Source: Toxoplasma gondii ME49
Taxonomy: Eukaryota; Apicomplexa; Conoidasida; Eucoccidiorida; Sarcocystidae
Reading direction: 5' to 3'
Assembly: GCF_000006565.2 (NCBI RefSeq)
Contig: NC_031479.1
Span: 5,482,289-5,546,288 of the forward strand
DNA: 64,000 bases
Numbering within the stretch: the first letter of the stretch is position 1; every line of letters starts with the position of its first letter. This document shows positions 47,992-60,100 of the stretch, piece after piece. A program made the position numbers and the translations under genes. The notes beneath the pieces were generated by a model, which ran no database searches, was not told where the DNA came from, and worked only from the letters and a program-made list of their open reading frames with translations.

Positions 47992-49734
47992 AACATTTTT
48001 TGGGCATACATCAGTACAGAGAGAAGTTATCACGGATGTTTCAACGCAGTGAACTTTTTGTAAGCCTTCACAGCGATGCGCGGGTCAGGGTGTGTGGGGG
48101 TGGAGTAAGTCAGTCTCGGCTTTTCCGTGATGTTTCTTCGTGTGTTCGCGTTTCTTTTGAGTCGTTCATTCGTCTGGATGGGGGAGCAGTTTCTTACCAC
48201 CGAAGACCGCTCGACATGAATACATAGTAGATAAAGTTTGAGATACAACCCGCGTTGTTTCCGTCCTGTGAGTTGCTTCTCGATCCTCGCATGCGTTTCT
48301 CCACTTCAAGTGTCGTGAAGCTTTTCGTTGGTCGGCTTCTGATAGTTGTCGGAAATACGCGGCGAACAACCAAGTAGCACTCGAGGAGAGCTCGGATAAG
48401 GCTTATAAAAGGCTTTGGACCAAAGCCGGGGATTTGTGGTGTCTCGAGACCAGTCCAGGATGTCTAGAGCCCAGTTGGCTTTTTAAGGCGAAGAGTCGAG
48501 TGCGGTCCGTCTCGGACTTTGTCAAGACCGGGGTTTCTTCCCCGGCGCACAGGTCCGAGGCCGACCCTGCAGTTGAGCTGGGATGAGCGTAGGTTCCCTC
48601 TGACCTTTGTCCTCGGCACAAGAAGAAGAGTGATACTTTCTCTCTCTCTTTTCGCTGTTGGCAAATGCCTCGCTCCCCTCAGCCTCTTCAAGTGCGAGCA
48701 TCTTCCGGCAGCGAACGTCGATTCCTACTCCTCAGATCCGATAGTCAAGGTAGGCGACAACCGTTCGCGCGCAGCGACTCTCGGAAAGTCGGACAACCGC
48801 CAACGCCTCACAGCCTACTTGCCCTATCTGCCTCGAAGTCTCGACCAGAAGAAAGCGTCGCTGATACCGGTCTCCTCTTCATTCTTACAGATGCGCTGAT
48901 GCGTCTTCAACATATCTGGATGCCTACTGTGTGCTACTATGTAGACATCTGTTCAGGCTTAGGTGATTCGACTGTTTAGATGCAGACGTATCGATCAGTC
49001 TCTCTATCTCTGTCTATCGATAGATCTAGATTTATCTATGCCTGTCTACCTGCGTCTATCTCTCTCTCTCTATATATATATATATGTATATACATACATA
49101 TATACATATATATATATATGTATGTGTATGCATGCATGTCGGTATATATATATATATATATATATGTTTAACGGTGAACAAGTGTATTGATACTTGTGTT
49201 TGCCTGTGGTACGGTGTTGTTTTGCGTTGGTAGATCAAATGGGACGCGATGGTGAACACGAGCAACAAGCGAGAAAATACTTTGCGGCCGGTGTACAATC
49301 AAAATTTTTATTTTCCTGTGAGACTTCTCGACCCGCGCGAGAGATCAAATCCGACGTTGAAGCAGGTAGAAGCCAGAGCAACTGCACCTTCTTTTTTTTC
49401 CACTTTTATTCTCTCCAGCTCCACAAAAACATCGCGTGCATCCTGCATTTCTCTTCTCGCAACTCTGCTCTTTGTCCTCGGCTATCGACTGCTCTCCTAG
49501 CCTCTTTGACAGTCACATATATATCTACGCATGCATTCATTCGCATATACATATATACATACATACATGCGTATGCGTAAATATATATTTGTATATGCGT
49601 ATTGGTTTGCAAGTGCACAGTTCTGTGTGCATGTGTGCGTCCGCATGTCGATTCAAGTTGTTCATAGGCCTGCATGTACTGGCATAGACTTCGTCAACGT
49701 GTCTGCATATATACATATATATATATATATACAT

Positions 49735-49770
<36 letters not shown>

Positions 49771-51201
49771 GGATAGGTAGATATTTGTACGTGTGCTTCG
49801 CATATATATATATATATATATATATATCTACATGAGAAGGTGCAAATGTAGAGTTCTGTGCGCGCTCGGTCTGTTCGCAGACGGCGCTGCCGCTGGACTT
49901 GTACACGAAAGGCCCAATCTCCTTCGAGGTATGGGATAACGACGAGCTGACTTCGGACTTTCTTGGTGGCGCGGAAGTTCACTTGAACGCCGTCTGGCGA
50001 GAAGGCCAGTGGGAAGAGAGATGCCTCGCCGAGGTAGGAAAGAAAAGGCGACGCGCTTCAAGCTCGAGAAAGCCTCCTCTAGTCCCCACAACGCGCGCTG
50101 GTACATGCACACTCTCCTGTACGAGAGACATATATATATATATATATGTATATGTTTATATATGTATATGTATATGAGTCTGCGACCCTGTTGACGCAGC
50201 AGATAAACACAACTGTAGATTCCGAAGGGTATGTGTATACGCGCGGTGATCAGATGCCATCGATAGACTTGCGGTCGATGTTTGCGTTTTTCTCTGTCTT
50301 TGGAAGGCGGCAGTTGATAAAGGATTCGGTCGCAGTTGTTCTCGTTGGCAGACAGTTCACAGCGGAGAGATGCGACGGCTTATATTTGTGTGTGTCTACG
50401 GAGCTGGAGGCACACAGAGATATCGCTGTCGACGCAGCCATGCAGATACACATTTGGCGTTACTTGAGCATGCATATGCACTTGCAGATATGAGGGCATG
50501 AAGCGACAGTGTCGGTAAACGCTTGTGGTCAGAGATAGAAGGTTCCAGACAAGCAGAACTTGAGACCTTCTAGGCGGCGGTAGTCTTTCTCTGATCAAAA
50601 ACCGCGCGCCTTTCCTTGAATAACTTGCAGAAGAACGAGACGTCCAGCCTTCGGTTTATTGGCTTTTCCATTTCTCGCTTTCCCACTGCAGGTGCTTTCC
50701 AGGCGTCGCTGCTGTTCCCTGTTGGCTCGTGGTAACTTCTCGCCTGATCCTGTCTCCATTATTCATGTCTTCTTGACTGTGTTCTTGACTGCCTTCTTGA
50801 CTATGTTCTTGACTGTCTCCTTGACTGTCTCTGCTCCAGGGCATGGGCCAGGAAGACGACAAGACGCGCCTGCCAGATGGGCGACCGGCGGAGTTCGCGA
50901 CGAAGCGTCACGAGGGTGAGGACGACGACGACGAAGAAGAAGAAGATGACGAAGACAGAGAAGAGCCTCTCATAAGCAGCAGTGCGCAACGCGCGACTGT
51001 GCCCTACGAATGGCCGTACCGAACTCTCGTCCTCAGGAAAATCCTCGGTGAGTTCATCGTCTTTGTGTCTCTCTGCGTCTCCCTCCTGGGCTTCATATGT
51101 AAGTATAGTTTCATGCATAAATGCGTATATCCACCTATCGAAGTATCCGTCTAGGCCTTCATGTACCGGTCCATCGATCTTTCTATCTACCTATGTGTAT
51201 C

Positions 51202-51237
<36 letters not shown>

Positions 51238-52163
51238 TATATATAGGTATGCCCTTGTCTCTCTCTCTCTATATATATATATGTCTTTGGATGCATGTTT
51301 TTTGGTTGGCGAGGGTCTTTCTTTATGCATGTGTGTATGCATATCTGTTCGTGGGCAAGTATGCTGCTGTAGAAGTGGAGGTCGTGGACGCATCATCCGC
51401 GTCGAGACTGTTTCTTCTTTCGAGTTTTTTTGTGGGAAGTAAGGGCGTACTCAGTCTCGGCATTCGCAAGTTTACTCTACTCTGGAAGACTCGTCATACG
51501 TCGCTTGTCAGGAGGTCTGTCGTTTTCTGTGAGTATGAGGATCGAGACAAGAGAGTCGAGTTGCCCGGGAAGTGCCAATACGTAGAAGACTCCAATCGGG
51601 GACCGCCCATCGCTCGGCGGCTGCCGGCGTAGCGTGCAGTCTGAAACGCTGGCTGTTGTATGAGTCTCACCCTGGAGGCGTTCCTCAGTCACCTTTGTTT
51701 TCGAAGCTTTTTCTTTCTGCTCTCAAACCGAGACAGCGCGCATGCATGTGACAGCACCTGCCAGGCTGACAACCTGGCGCGTCTTCACTGAGTTGAAAAC
51801 ACAGGGCTGGTGTGTGTCAGGCTCTGCATAGTTCTGGAGTGGATCTTTGCATGCAGAGTCACCGTTTACGCACACACACATTCAAAATTAATTCTCGTTC
51901 ACATCGATCTGTACGAATCTGCCCCATCAAACGTTGATCTCTGTGTCCATGTTTATTCGCGCTGGAGTTGTTCGCAAACAGCTCGACATGCGCGTTTCGA
52001 GCCTTCTGTGAATCTCTGCGTAAACGTTCAGTTCGATCTGAATTCATCGGCACATTCTCACCCATAGTCACGACGCATAAACAGTCACGTATACATGCTC
52101 CTGCTCTCTTCAATAATTTGCTCCCCATGTCTGGATCCGCCCATATATCTATATATCTATCTA

Positions 52164-52199
<36 letters not shown>

Positions 52200-52267
52200 T
52201 AGATAGATAGATAGATAGATATAGATATGTATGTATATGTTTATACCTATATGCACGTATCTCTCTC

Positions 52268-52316
<49 letters not shown>

Positions 52317-53378
52317 GCATATGTTTATAATATGTATTTATATCTGTATATGTATATCAGTATTTATGGGAGAGACAGTCGAGTGGTGCCGATTTGTTTG
52401 ACGGTTGTCAGTGTGTGGTGGTGTCAGACGTTCGAGGGAAACAGGTAGATTTGTCGTTTCTGCCTGTCGATTGTTTCTCTCGTGTACGTTCTGTTTGCTG
52501 TTGTTTCGTGCATTTGTCGCGTGTGTCTGACGCGTCTCTTTGCGTTTCACCGGTCGGGGTTCGTTCGCTGCTGTCTTCGTGGACGCTGGATCGCTCGTCG
52601 GTTTTTCTGTCCAGAGCTGAAGGGATCGGCGCTTCCGCCGTCGCAGCAAGGAAAGAGCACACTGTGGTTCGAGATGTTTTTCATTCCGCCGATGCCCGAC
52701 AACGTGGAACTTCCAGATCCGCCGCAGGTCCAGAGCAGCAACGACATCTGGTCGCAAGTGACAAAGAAGTGGAACTCGGACTTCTCGAAATATCAGAAAA
52801 TGTACTCAGAGTGGTTTCCCGACGCGCCCACAGATCGCCGCTTCCTGTGCACCGCCGAACATGTCCAGACGAGAAGTACCTTCCCTCTCCCCAGCTTCCT
52901 CGCTCCAATTGCAGTCCCCAGTCAGATTTCGCCGGAGGGGGAACTTCTGCACTGGATCAACAGCATCACATTTCTCTCGCCGCCGAAGCAAATGCGTGAC
53001 GGCCGCATCGCCTCTTGGCAGGTTCCCTCCAGCATCCTCATCACCCGGAAGGGTGGTGCGAACGACCATGCCATTCTCCTCTGCAGCTGCTTGCTTGGAC
53101 TCGACTACGACGCTTACGTTTGCAAAGGCAGGTCCCCACACTGCTGTGCTCGCAGACAGATGACTGCGCTTGCACCTCTCGTTGACGCGACAACTTGACA
53201 GGGCATTCGACGGACGCGATCGGCGACCTGCGATGGATGATACAGGAGTTTTCAGACACAAACAAATGATGTACATAGCGGTTTTCCTATACATACACAC
53301 AGATGAACATATATACATATATTTATATACATGTATACATATATTTATATATATATATATATATAAATCATATATACA

Positions 53379-53422
<44 letters not shown>

Positions 53423-54081
53423 TGTGTGTGAGGATGTCTGTATGTGTATTTGAGGTGCATAGAAAGAGACCGTTGCGTTGTTTGAGCCAAGGAGACGCAA
53501 GGCTGCATGGCGAGTTGGTTGTCTTGTTTACTTGGCTTTCGCGACCTTGTCTCTTCTGCAGGCACCACGAACGACGGACAGGACGAACATGTTTGGGTCA
53601 TGACGCGCCATGCCGGTGGCTGGGTGATGATGTGGGAAGTGACGACGAAGAAGAGATACAGTCTGCCTTTCAGGTATTCAAAAGAAACGCAGGACTCTCG
53701 AACGAGAGAGACTCCCCTCAATTCGCAGCCGAACGCCTCGCCCGCTGACATGTTCACCCCCAAAGTCTTGTCCCAAAGTCTTGTTCCAAAGTCTTGTTCT
53801 TGCCGGTGTTCATTTGCGGCACCTTTCTTCTCCTCTTACCAGTCGTTTTTAGCTCTGCCGCTTTTTCACTTCCGAGTCCTGCCCTGCTCTCTTCACTCTG
53901 GAGGCGTCCGTTTTGCGGACTCTGTTCGACCCTGACCTTCACCCCGCAGTCCCCACAGTCTCGCCGATGTCAGTCTTTCTTTTCAGTCGTGTGAACAAAC
54001 GCACGCATACCTTCAATCGAGAAGCCGTCTGTGTTCCTACGAATGGACACACAAATCACACTCATCTACACTCATCTATAC

Positions 54082-54115
<34 letters not shown>

Positions 54116-54143
54116 ATATATATAATCAAACACGCACACGTAC

Positions 54144-54185
<42 letters not shown>

Positions 54186-57100
54186 GTGTATGTGTGTGTC
54201 TACTGTCCATGTGAATGTGTCTTTGGCGAAGGTCCATGCATTTTCGCGAGTTTGGTGTTTCATTTTTGTCGCCTGGCTTCGCCGTTTTGTGACTGAATTT
54301 GGTGCAGGTGGGGGTACCCCCCTGGCGGGCCGCCCAAAGGCTTCGCAGCGGCACTCGAGCATCAGCAGAACGAGAACGCAGAAAAATACTGGGAAGGCCT
54401 CTACTTGCAGGAGTGGTATCAATGGTCAATGGTCAGTCTTTTCTTTGTCTGCCTTCTTCTCTCTTCTTCTGTTCGCACTCTCCTGCTGTCGCTTCTCTTC
54501 CGCCGTCTTCTTCTCTCTTCGCCCCCTCGCCCCCGTGTGCGTTTCGCTCTTCGTCTTTTCGCGCTCCGCTGGCCTCGTTTTCTTCGCGTTTCGCGGCCTC
54601 CGTTCACCGCGTTCCTCAGCGCTTTTCCGTGCTTCTCTGACCTCCGCAGCAACAGGCGCAGCTGGCGCATGCAGAGGCCGTCGCGGTTGCAAACGCTGTG
54701 CCCGACGTGGAGCTTTACGGAGACCAAGTGGTGGCGGACGAGCTCGTCGATCCCGAGGTCCTTCTCGACGAAGAGGCGCAGAACATCGACCCAGAAGCTC
54801 AGCGGACGACGGGAGCGGTCAAGCAGAAGATCGACAAAGACAAGATGATGAAACTTCTGCGGTCGCAAATCGAGCACCTGCCCATCACGCCTGTCAAGGT
54901 GTGCGAACACAGCACAGCGCTCTCCACCCGTGCATGCAAGGCATCGGTCGAAGGCGCTCCAGACACAGAATCCAGTGCATGCCGTCTCCTGACGACGTAG
55001 AGAGTCGAACCTCAGTGACGGGACTCGAGGAGGCGCGCAAAAAACCAACTTGGGCTCCTGCACACACTTTAGGAGACATCCAGCGGACAACACAAGCCAA
55101 CAAATGAAAGTGCATGCATGAAGCGTCCGGAGTCTTTCTCTCGCACCCTCACACACCAATACAATCCTAGACGCCCACGTCTCCCTATATATACATATAT
55201 ATATATATATATTTATATATATTTATATGTATATATTTATATATATATGTATATATTTATATATAGATATGTATATATATATATATATTTATATGTATAT
55301 TTATATGTATATATATGTGCAACAATATGGCTACGCATCCGCATGTCTCGGTATCGATATGTGTGCCTGTGTCTGTGTAAATGTGCGTGTTTATTTGTGA
55401 CTGAGGGGGCCAAGGTGTGTGTGCCTTGGGCGAATGGTGAAGAGGATGCAGGGAGGATTCATGAGTAGTTTCTTGTTTCTTCATTGTTTTTTTCATAGCA
55501 AGCGAAAGTGTATCGTTATTCCATTTTAAGATGACGCGTTTGTAAACTCACGCATACCTGTGAATTCATAGATCGTATACACGTCCTACAGAGTTCCTGC
55601 CGTGGTGCCTTCTTCCTTAGATGTTGGTCACAGACATCGTCTGCTCACTCAAAACACCCTATGTATCTATATCTATCTATATCTATATCTATGTCTATGT
55701 CTATATATATATATATATGTATATATGTATATATATATATATGTATATATGCCTGTATGTGCATATAAGAGAGTAAATGCTTCAGGGAGAGGCGCGTAAT
55801 TGGTATTTTTTATTTTTGTAGACGTTGACAGATCCGAACAAGACGCTGAGCTACCTGCCGTACTCGTCGGTGGAAGTGGTGTTCAACAACTTCCAGTTGT
55901 GGGGGAATTTGCAGAACCATCACCCTGCATGCATCACCTACGACATGGAAGACGAATGGAAATGGCGGCCGCTGCTCATGGAGCCTGCGGACCCAATCGA
56001 TTCCGACGTACTTCTCGCGCCTCCGATTCGAGACAAGAAATGGTAGGCAGGCCAAAAAAGTCCTCGGACCATCGCAGCGGATTGGCCTACTCACAACGCG
56101 AGACCTTCCACGCCGAAAAACACCGTCTGGCTCAACGAATCTCCCTCAAAATATCTACCTATATATATATGTATATATATATGCATGTTTGTACTATATA
56201 TGCATGTTTGTCTGCATGTATGTGGACATCTGCCCGTGTAGTTTCGTTTTCGACTGCTGGCGCTCGATTCATGTTGGCCAGAAGGTTCCAGCTTCAGAAG
56301 GTTTGTCACTGGCGATCCACGACATGCGTCGAAAGAGTGAAACCAGCAGAGAGACACACAGACCGACAGACAGATGTGCATGTCTTGCGAACGCTCTCGA
56401 TACAGAGCTGGTCGATTCGGTAGCATCCGACATCCGAGTTTTGTGGATGGGTCTGTTTTTCGGCATTTTCCCTTGCAGTCAGTTGTTGGCAGAAGACTTA
56501 GCTAGCAGCGTATTGGAGCACATTCGCCTCCACAGGATGAAGAAAGGCCTGGAGGTCTTTTTCGAGCACCGCGAAGATCTTCTCTTTCGTCTCACGTTTT
56601 ACTTGGATCTTCTCGAGTACCGGTCAGTGGAGATACTCTCTCGTTTCCTTCGCGTCCGCGCGTTGTCCTGCGGTCCGTGGTTCTCTCTGCTTGCCGTGAC
56701 GACTCGCCTTGGCTTCGGCGAACGTTTCAACGACGCGTGCATGCAATCGAGACGTTGAAGACACAAGCGCTGGATGGCCTTCAAAACAAACTGTCAACGA
56801 AAGCGGCCTCGAAAGAGACTGACCTGTGAAACTCTGTGTCCTCTTCTACATGCATGCAGCGCGCTATCCGAGACTGTGCTTGTTGCGTGGACATCTTTCC
56901 AGCGCGTTCCCGTCCTTGAGCAGGCTGGCATTCTGTGTATTTCTGCCGGGGATGCTTCCGAGGCTGCACCCGCGTTCTCACCTTCCTCTTTTCCAGATTA
57001 AATTCTTCTTTACGTAAAATACGCGCTGTGCAGAGTTCCAAGGAGGGATGACAAACTCGCGAATGTTTTCACTGATGGGGTGCAAGAACGGGGATGTCCT

Positions 57101-60100
57101 GTCGGTGTCCAGTGCGCCTCTTGTGTTTCTCTAGCAGTGCGCGTCCTCATTTCTGGTTGTTCTCGCCGACGTTAGATTTGCTTCCCTTTCTCTCCTTCCT
57201 TCATTGGTCTCCGTACCGTCTTCCTCTCCATTCTGTATCTCCTTGTCTCCTGGTCTCTCTGGGATCCGCCTCTTTCTCTCGCGCTTTTTGCTCCCCCCGC
57301 CTTCTTCGTCTCTCTGCCTCTCCTCGCACCGGCATTTCCCCTGTAGCTGTGCACTGCACGCACTGTATGCACTGCATGCACTGTATGCAATGCATGCACT
57401 GTATGCACTGCATGCATATGTTTTCTTTGTGTTGTCTTCAGCATGCATTTGGACGACCTTCACAAGCCAGATCCTGGCCCGAACCACATGGGGTGGAGCA
57501 GCTTCCCAGACGAGTGCGAAAATGCGGAGACTCTGCAAGAGACGGACTGTCAGTTTTACCAAACAATTAGTCAACAAACGACGCTGACATCGGAGGAGAA
57601 GGCCATGCCCGGAACGCAAGAGGCGAGTTGACTCGTGCATGCAGTCTGCGCGTCTTTGTTCACGGCTTCTCGGTGTTGTTTGCCCGTCTCGTGGACCGGA
57701 GCCTTTCGAGAAAAAACGTCCATGCACCCCTCTTCAGAAAGCCGTTGCGAGAGATAGTCCTCTTCCCTCTCCAAGTGAAAAGTAGAAGCGAAGAACGACT
57801 CCAAAGTCTGTGATGTCGCAGCTTAAAGACGTTCGGAGCGTACGCACAGATCGTGCCTCCGGTGCTCTGTCGCCGGCTGCGGCGAATGACGCTCTGACTG
57901 GCGTCCTTCTAGACACTGATGAACTTCGAAAAGTCGCTTGTGGGTTTCTCCGTTCTTCCAGTCGAGTCGCTTGGCACAAGTGTGTCTTTCTTCTTGTTCC
58001 TCTCCGAATCCGGTCTTTCTATCTCTTCTGCCTTCCTTCGATCAGTTTCCTCTACGTTTGTGGTCTCCCTATCTCCATGTCTCTCTCTTCTGTGTCCCTG
58101 TCGCTTTCTCTATCTCTCAGACCGTCTCTCTTCATATATCGCTTCCCTTCTATCTCTGTCGATCTCTTCTCTCTTTCTCTTAATCTCTTTCCCTCTCTTG
58201 GCCTCTCTTCCTCTCTTTTCTTCTCTCCTTCTCGCTCCCTTTCTGTCTCCGTTTCTCTCTGGGACCGCTCTTCGTTTGGCTCATCGGTGGCGAGTCTCTT
58301 CTTCGCGTTTGCAGGCGCTGCACATGTACGCAGAGTATGGCGGCGACGCGTACTGCATGTTTGCGAACGTTCCACCGCCAGGGGGATTCTTTGACCCCTT
58401 CGCCGCGGGAGAAACGTCTGGACAAGGTTTCCAGGAGGCGCAAGCAGCGAATGGCTGGTCTGTGCAGTTTGTCCGTCACCAAAAGCCCCCAGCGCCTGAG
58501 CTGGCCATGAATCCAGTCGAAGCGTACGAGCAACAGGTGCGAAAAAAGTTGTGTAACTTCATGCGCTGCTCTTCCTCCCGCAGAGCGGTGCAATGAAAGC
58601 TGTGACGACTCATGCAAACTCGCACAGTCTCCCTGTGAAAAGAATCGAGGAGAAAGGCTGTGGGCAGAGATGTGCATGCATGCATGTGGTGGAGGTCCCT
58701 CTCTGCTTTCACCCGCATCTGTGCGGCTTTGTGAATGTCGATGTCTGTGTCTCGTTCCACGGAGCGCCAGAGAGAGACAGAAGAAACAGGGTCATGCAGA
58801 CCTGAGATCCGTTCAGGAGCCTTCGCTGCAGAGTGAGACGAGGAGCCTGCGTCAGGTTAAAATAAAGGCTATGAGGTCGCTTCGCAGGTCTCCGTTCTGA
58901 ATCGGTTTTTTGCGAGCTCGCCTCGTCACTAAACTGATTGTGGAAGAGACCAGAGAACGCCTTTCGGGGCGAGGCTGGTGGTGGCGTGGACGCTCCTCAG
59001 GCGCCGCGACGGAGACCGGTTTCTGGCTTTGTTTTACGTGCATGCAACCGCAAGACGACGCCTCCTCGAGGTCTCGTCTCTCTTTCTTCAGAAACGTAAA
59101 AGACTGACAAAAAACTCGGCGAAATACTTTACGAAAGAGCGTCGCGTTTTGCCTCTTGCGAGGCCGACCCGGCGTTGCCATGGGGACCTGCCGGATCCTC
59201 GATGCGGCCGCGGCTCGTTCGTCGCAGCGAGCTTTCTCAGACCCTGTGTGCGCCACAGAGACGCCGGCTGTCGGCGTTGCGAGTGGAAATGAAGCGTCTT
59301 TGCTGCTTTTGCTTCTTCTGCAGATACGCTACCAAGACAAAATGGCCAAGCTGGAACAGAAGGCAGAGGCGAAACTAGTCAAGTCCTACGAGAAGAAGGG
59401 AGGCGCAAAACGAGACTACTACGCTCCTGCTGGAGTTCAGTTCTCAGCGACGCAGCGTCACCTCGCTGCTCCACCTTCGCCTCGATCCCCCACTGCCGTC
59501 TCGCCATCGGCTCTCGGCGGTGCGCAGACAACCAGCTTTCCTGCTCTCCACGGGTCTTGCCAATCTTCGTCTTCCTCTTCTTCCTTGTCGTCGTCTTCTT
59601 CCTCTTCTTCCTCTTCTTCCTTGTCGTCGTCTTCTTCCTCTTCTTGGCCTTCTCACTCCCAGTCTGCGTCTTCTACTTACGCGCCTTCTTCGTCTTCCTC
59701 TGGTTTCTCTGCTTCTTCTCCTTCGCAGCTTCCGTCTGGCGCTGGTGCTCGGCGCAGCGTTTCGTTTCGTGAGGGAACGAAGGAGCCTTCGTCGCCGGTG
59801 CCGAGGCGGCAGGCCTTGTTAAGGCGTCTGTCTGTGCGACTGCGAGAAGCCATTGAGGCAGGCGAGAATTTGTTGCAGGGCGCGGAGGCCGCAGCGAGAG
59901 AGGAGGGTACAGACGAAGGACGCGTTCCAGCGAGCGAGAGAGCGAACGGCAGGCGGCTCTCTCCTCAGGTGCCACCGAGCAGGCCGGTCGCGGAGGAGAT
60001 TTGCCCGCGAGTCGACGGTCTAGCTGTGACAGCGGAGAGCTTGCTCACGCGACACCGCTCTCTGCTGGAGCCATCACAAGGAGCGACAGACACGAACGCT

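Noticed and set aside
48400..48560. Possible small structured RNA
   Set aside because: There are several short complementary runs, but no tRNA cloverleaf, A/B boxes in the right spacing, or terminal T-run could be made out.
57352..57414. CRISPR-like or protein-coding Cys/His/Met repeat
   Set aside because: The units are contiguous with no spacers, and the repeated His/Cys/Met reading frames come from a simple 9-bp tandem repeat inside an intron.
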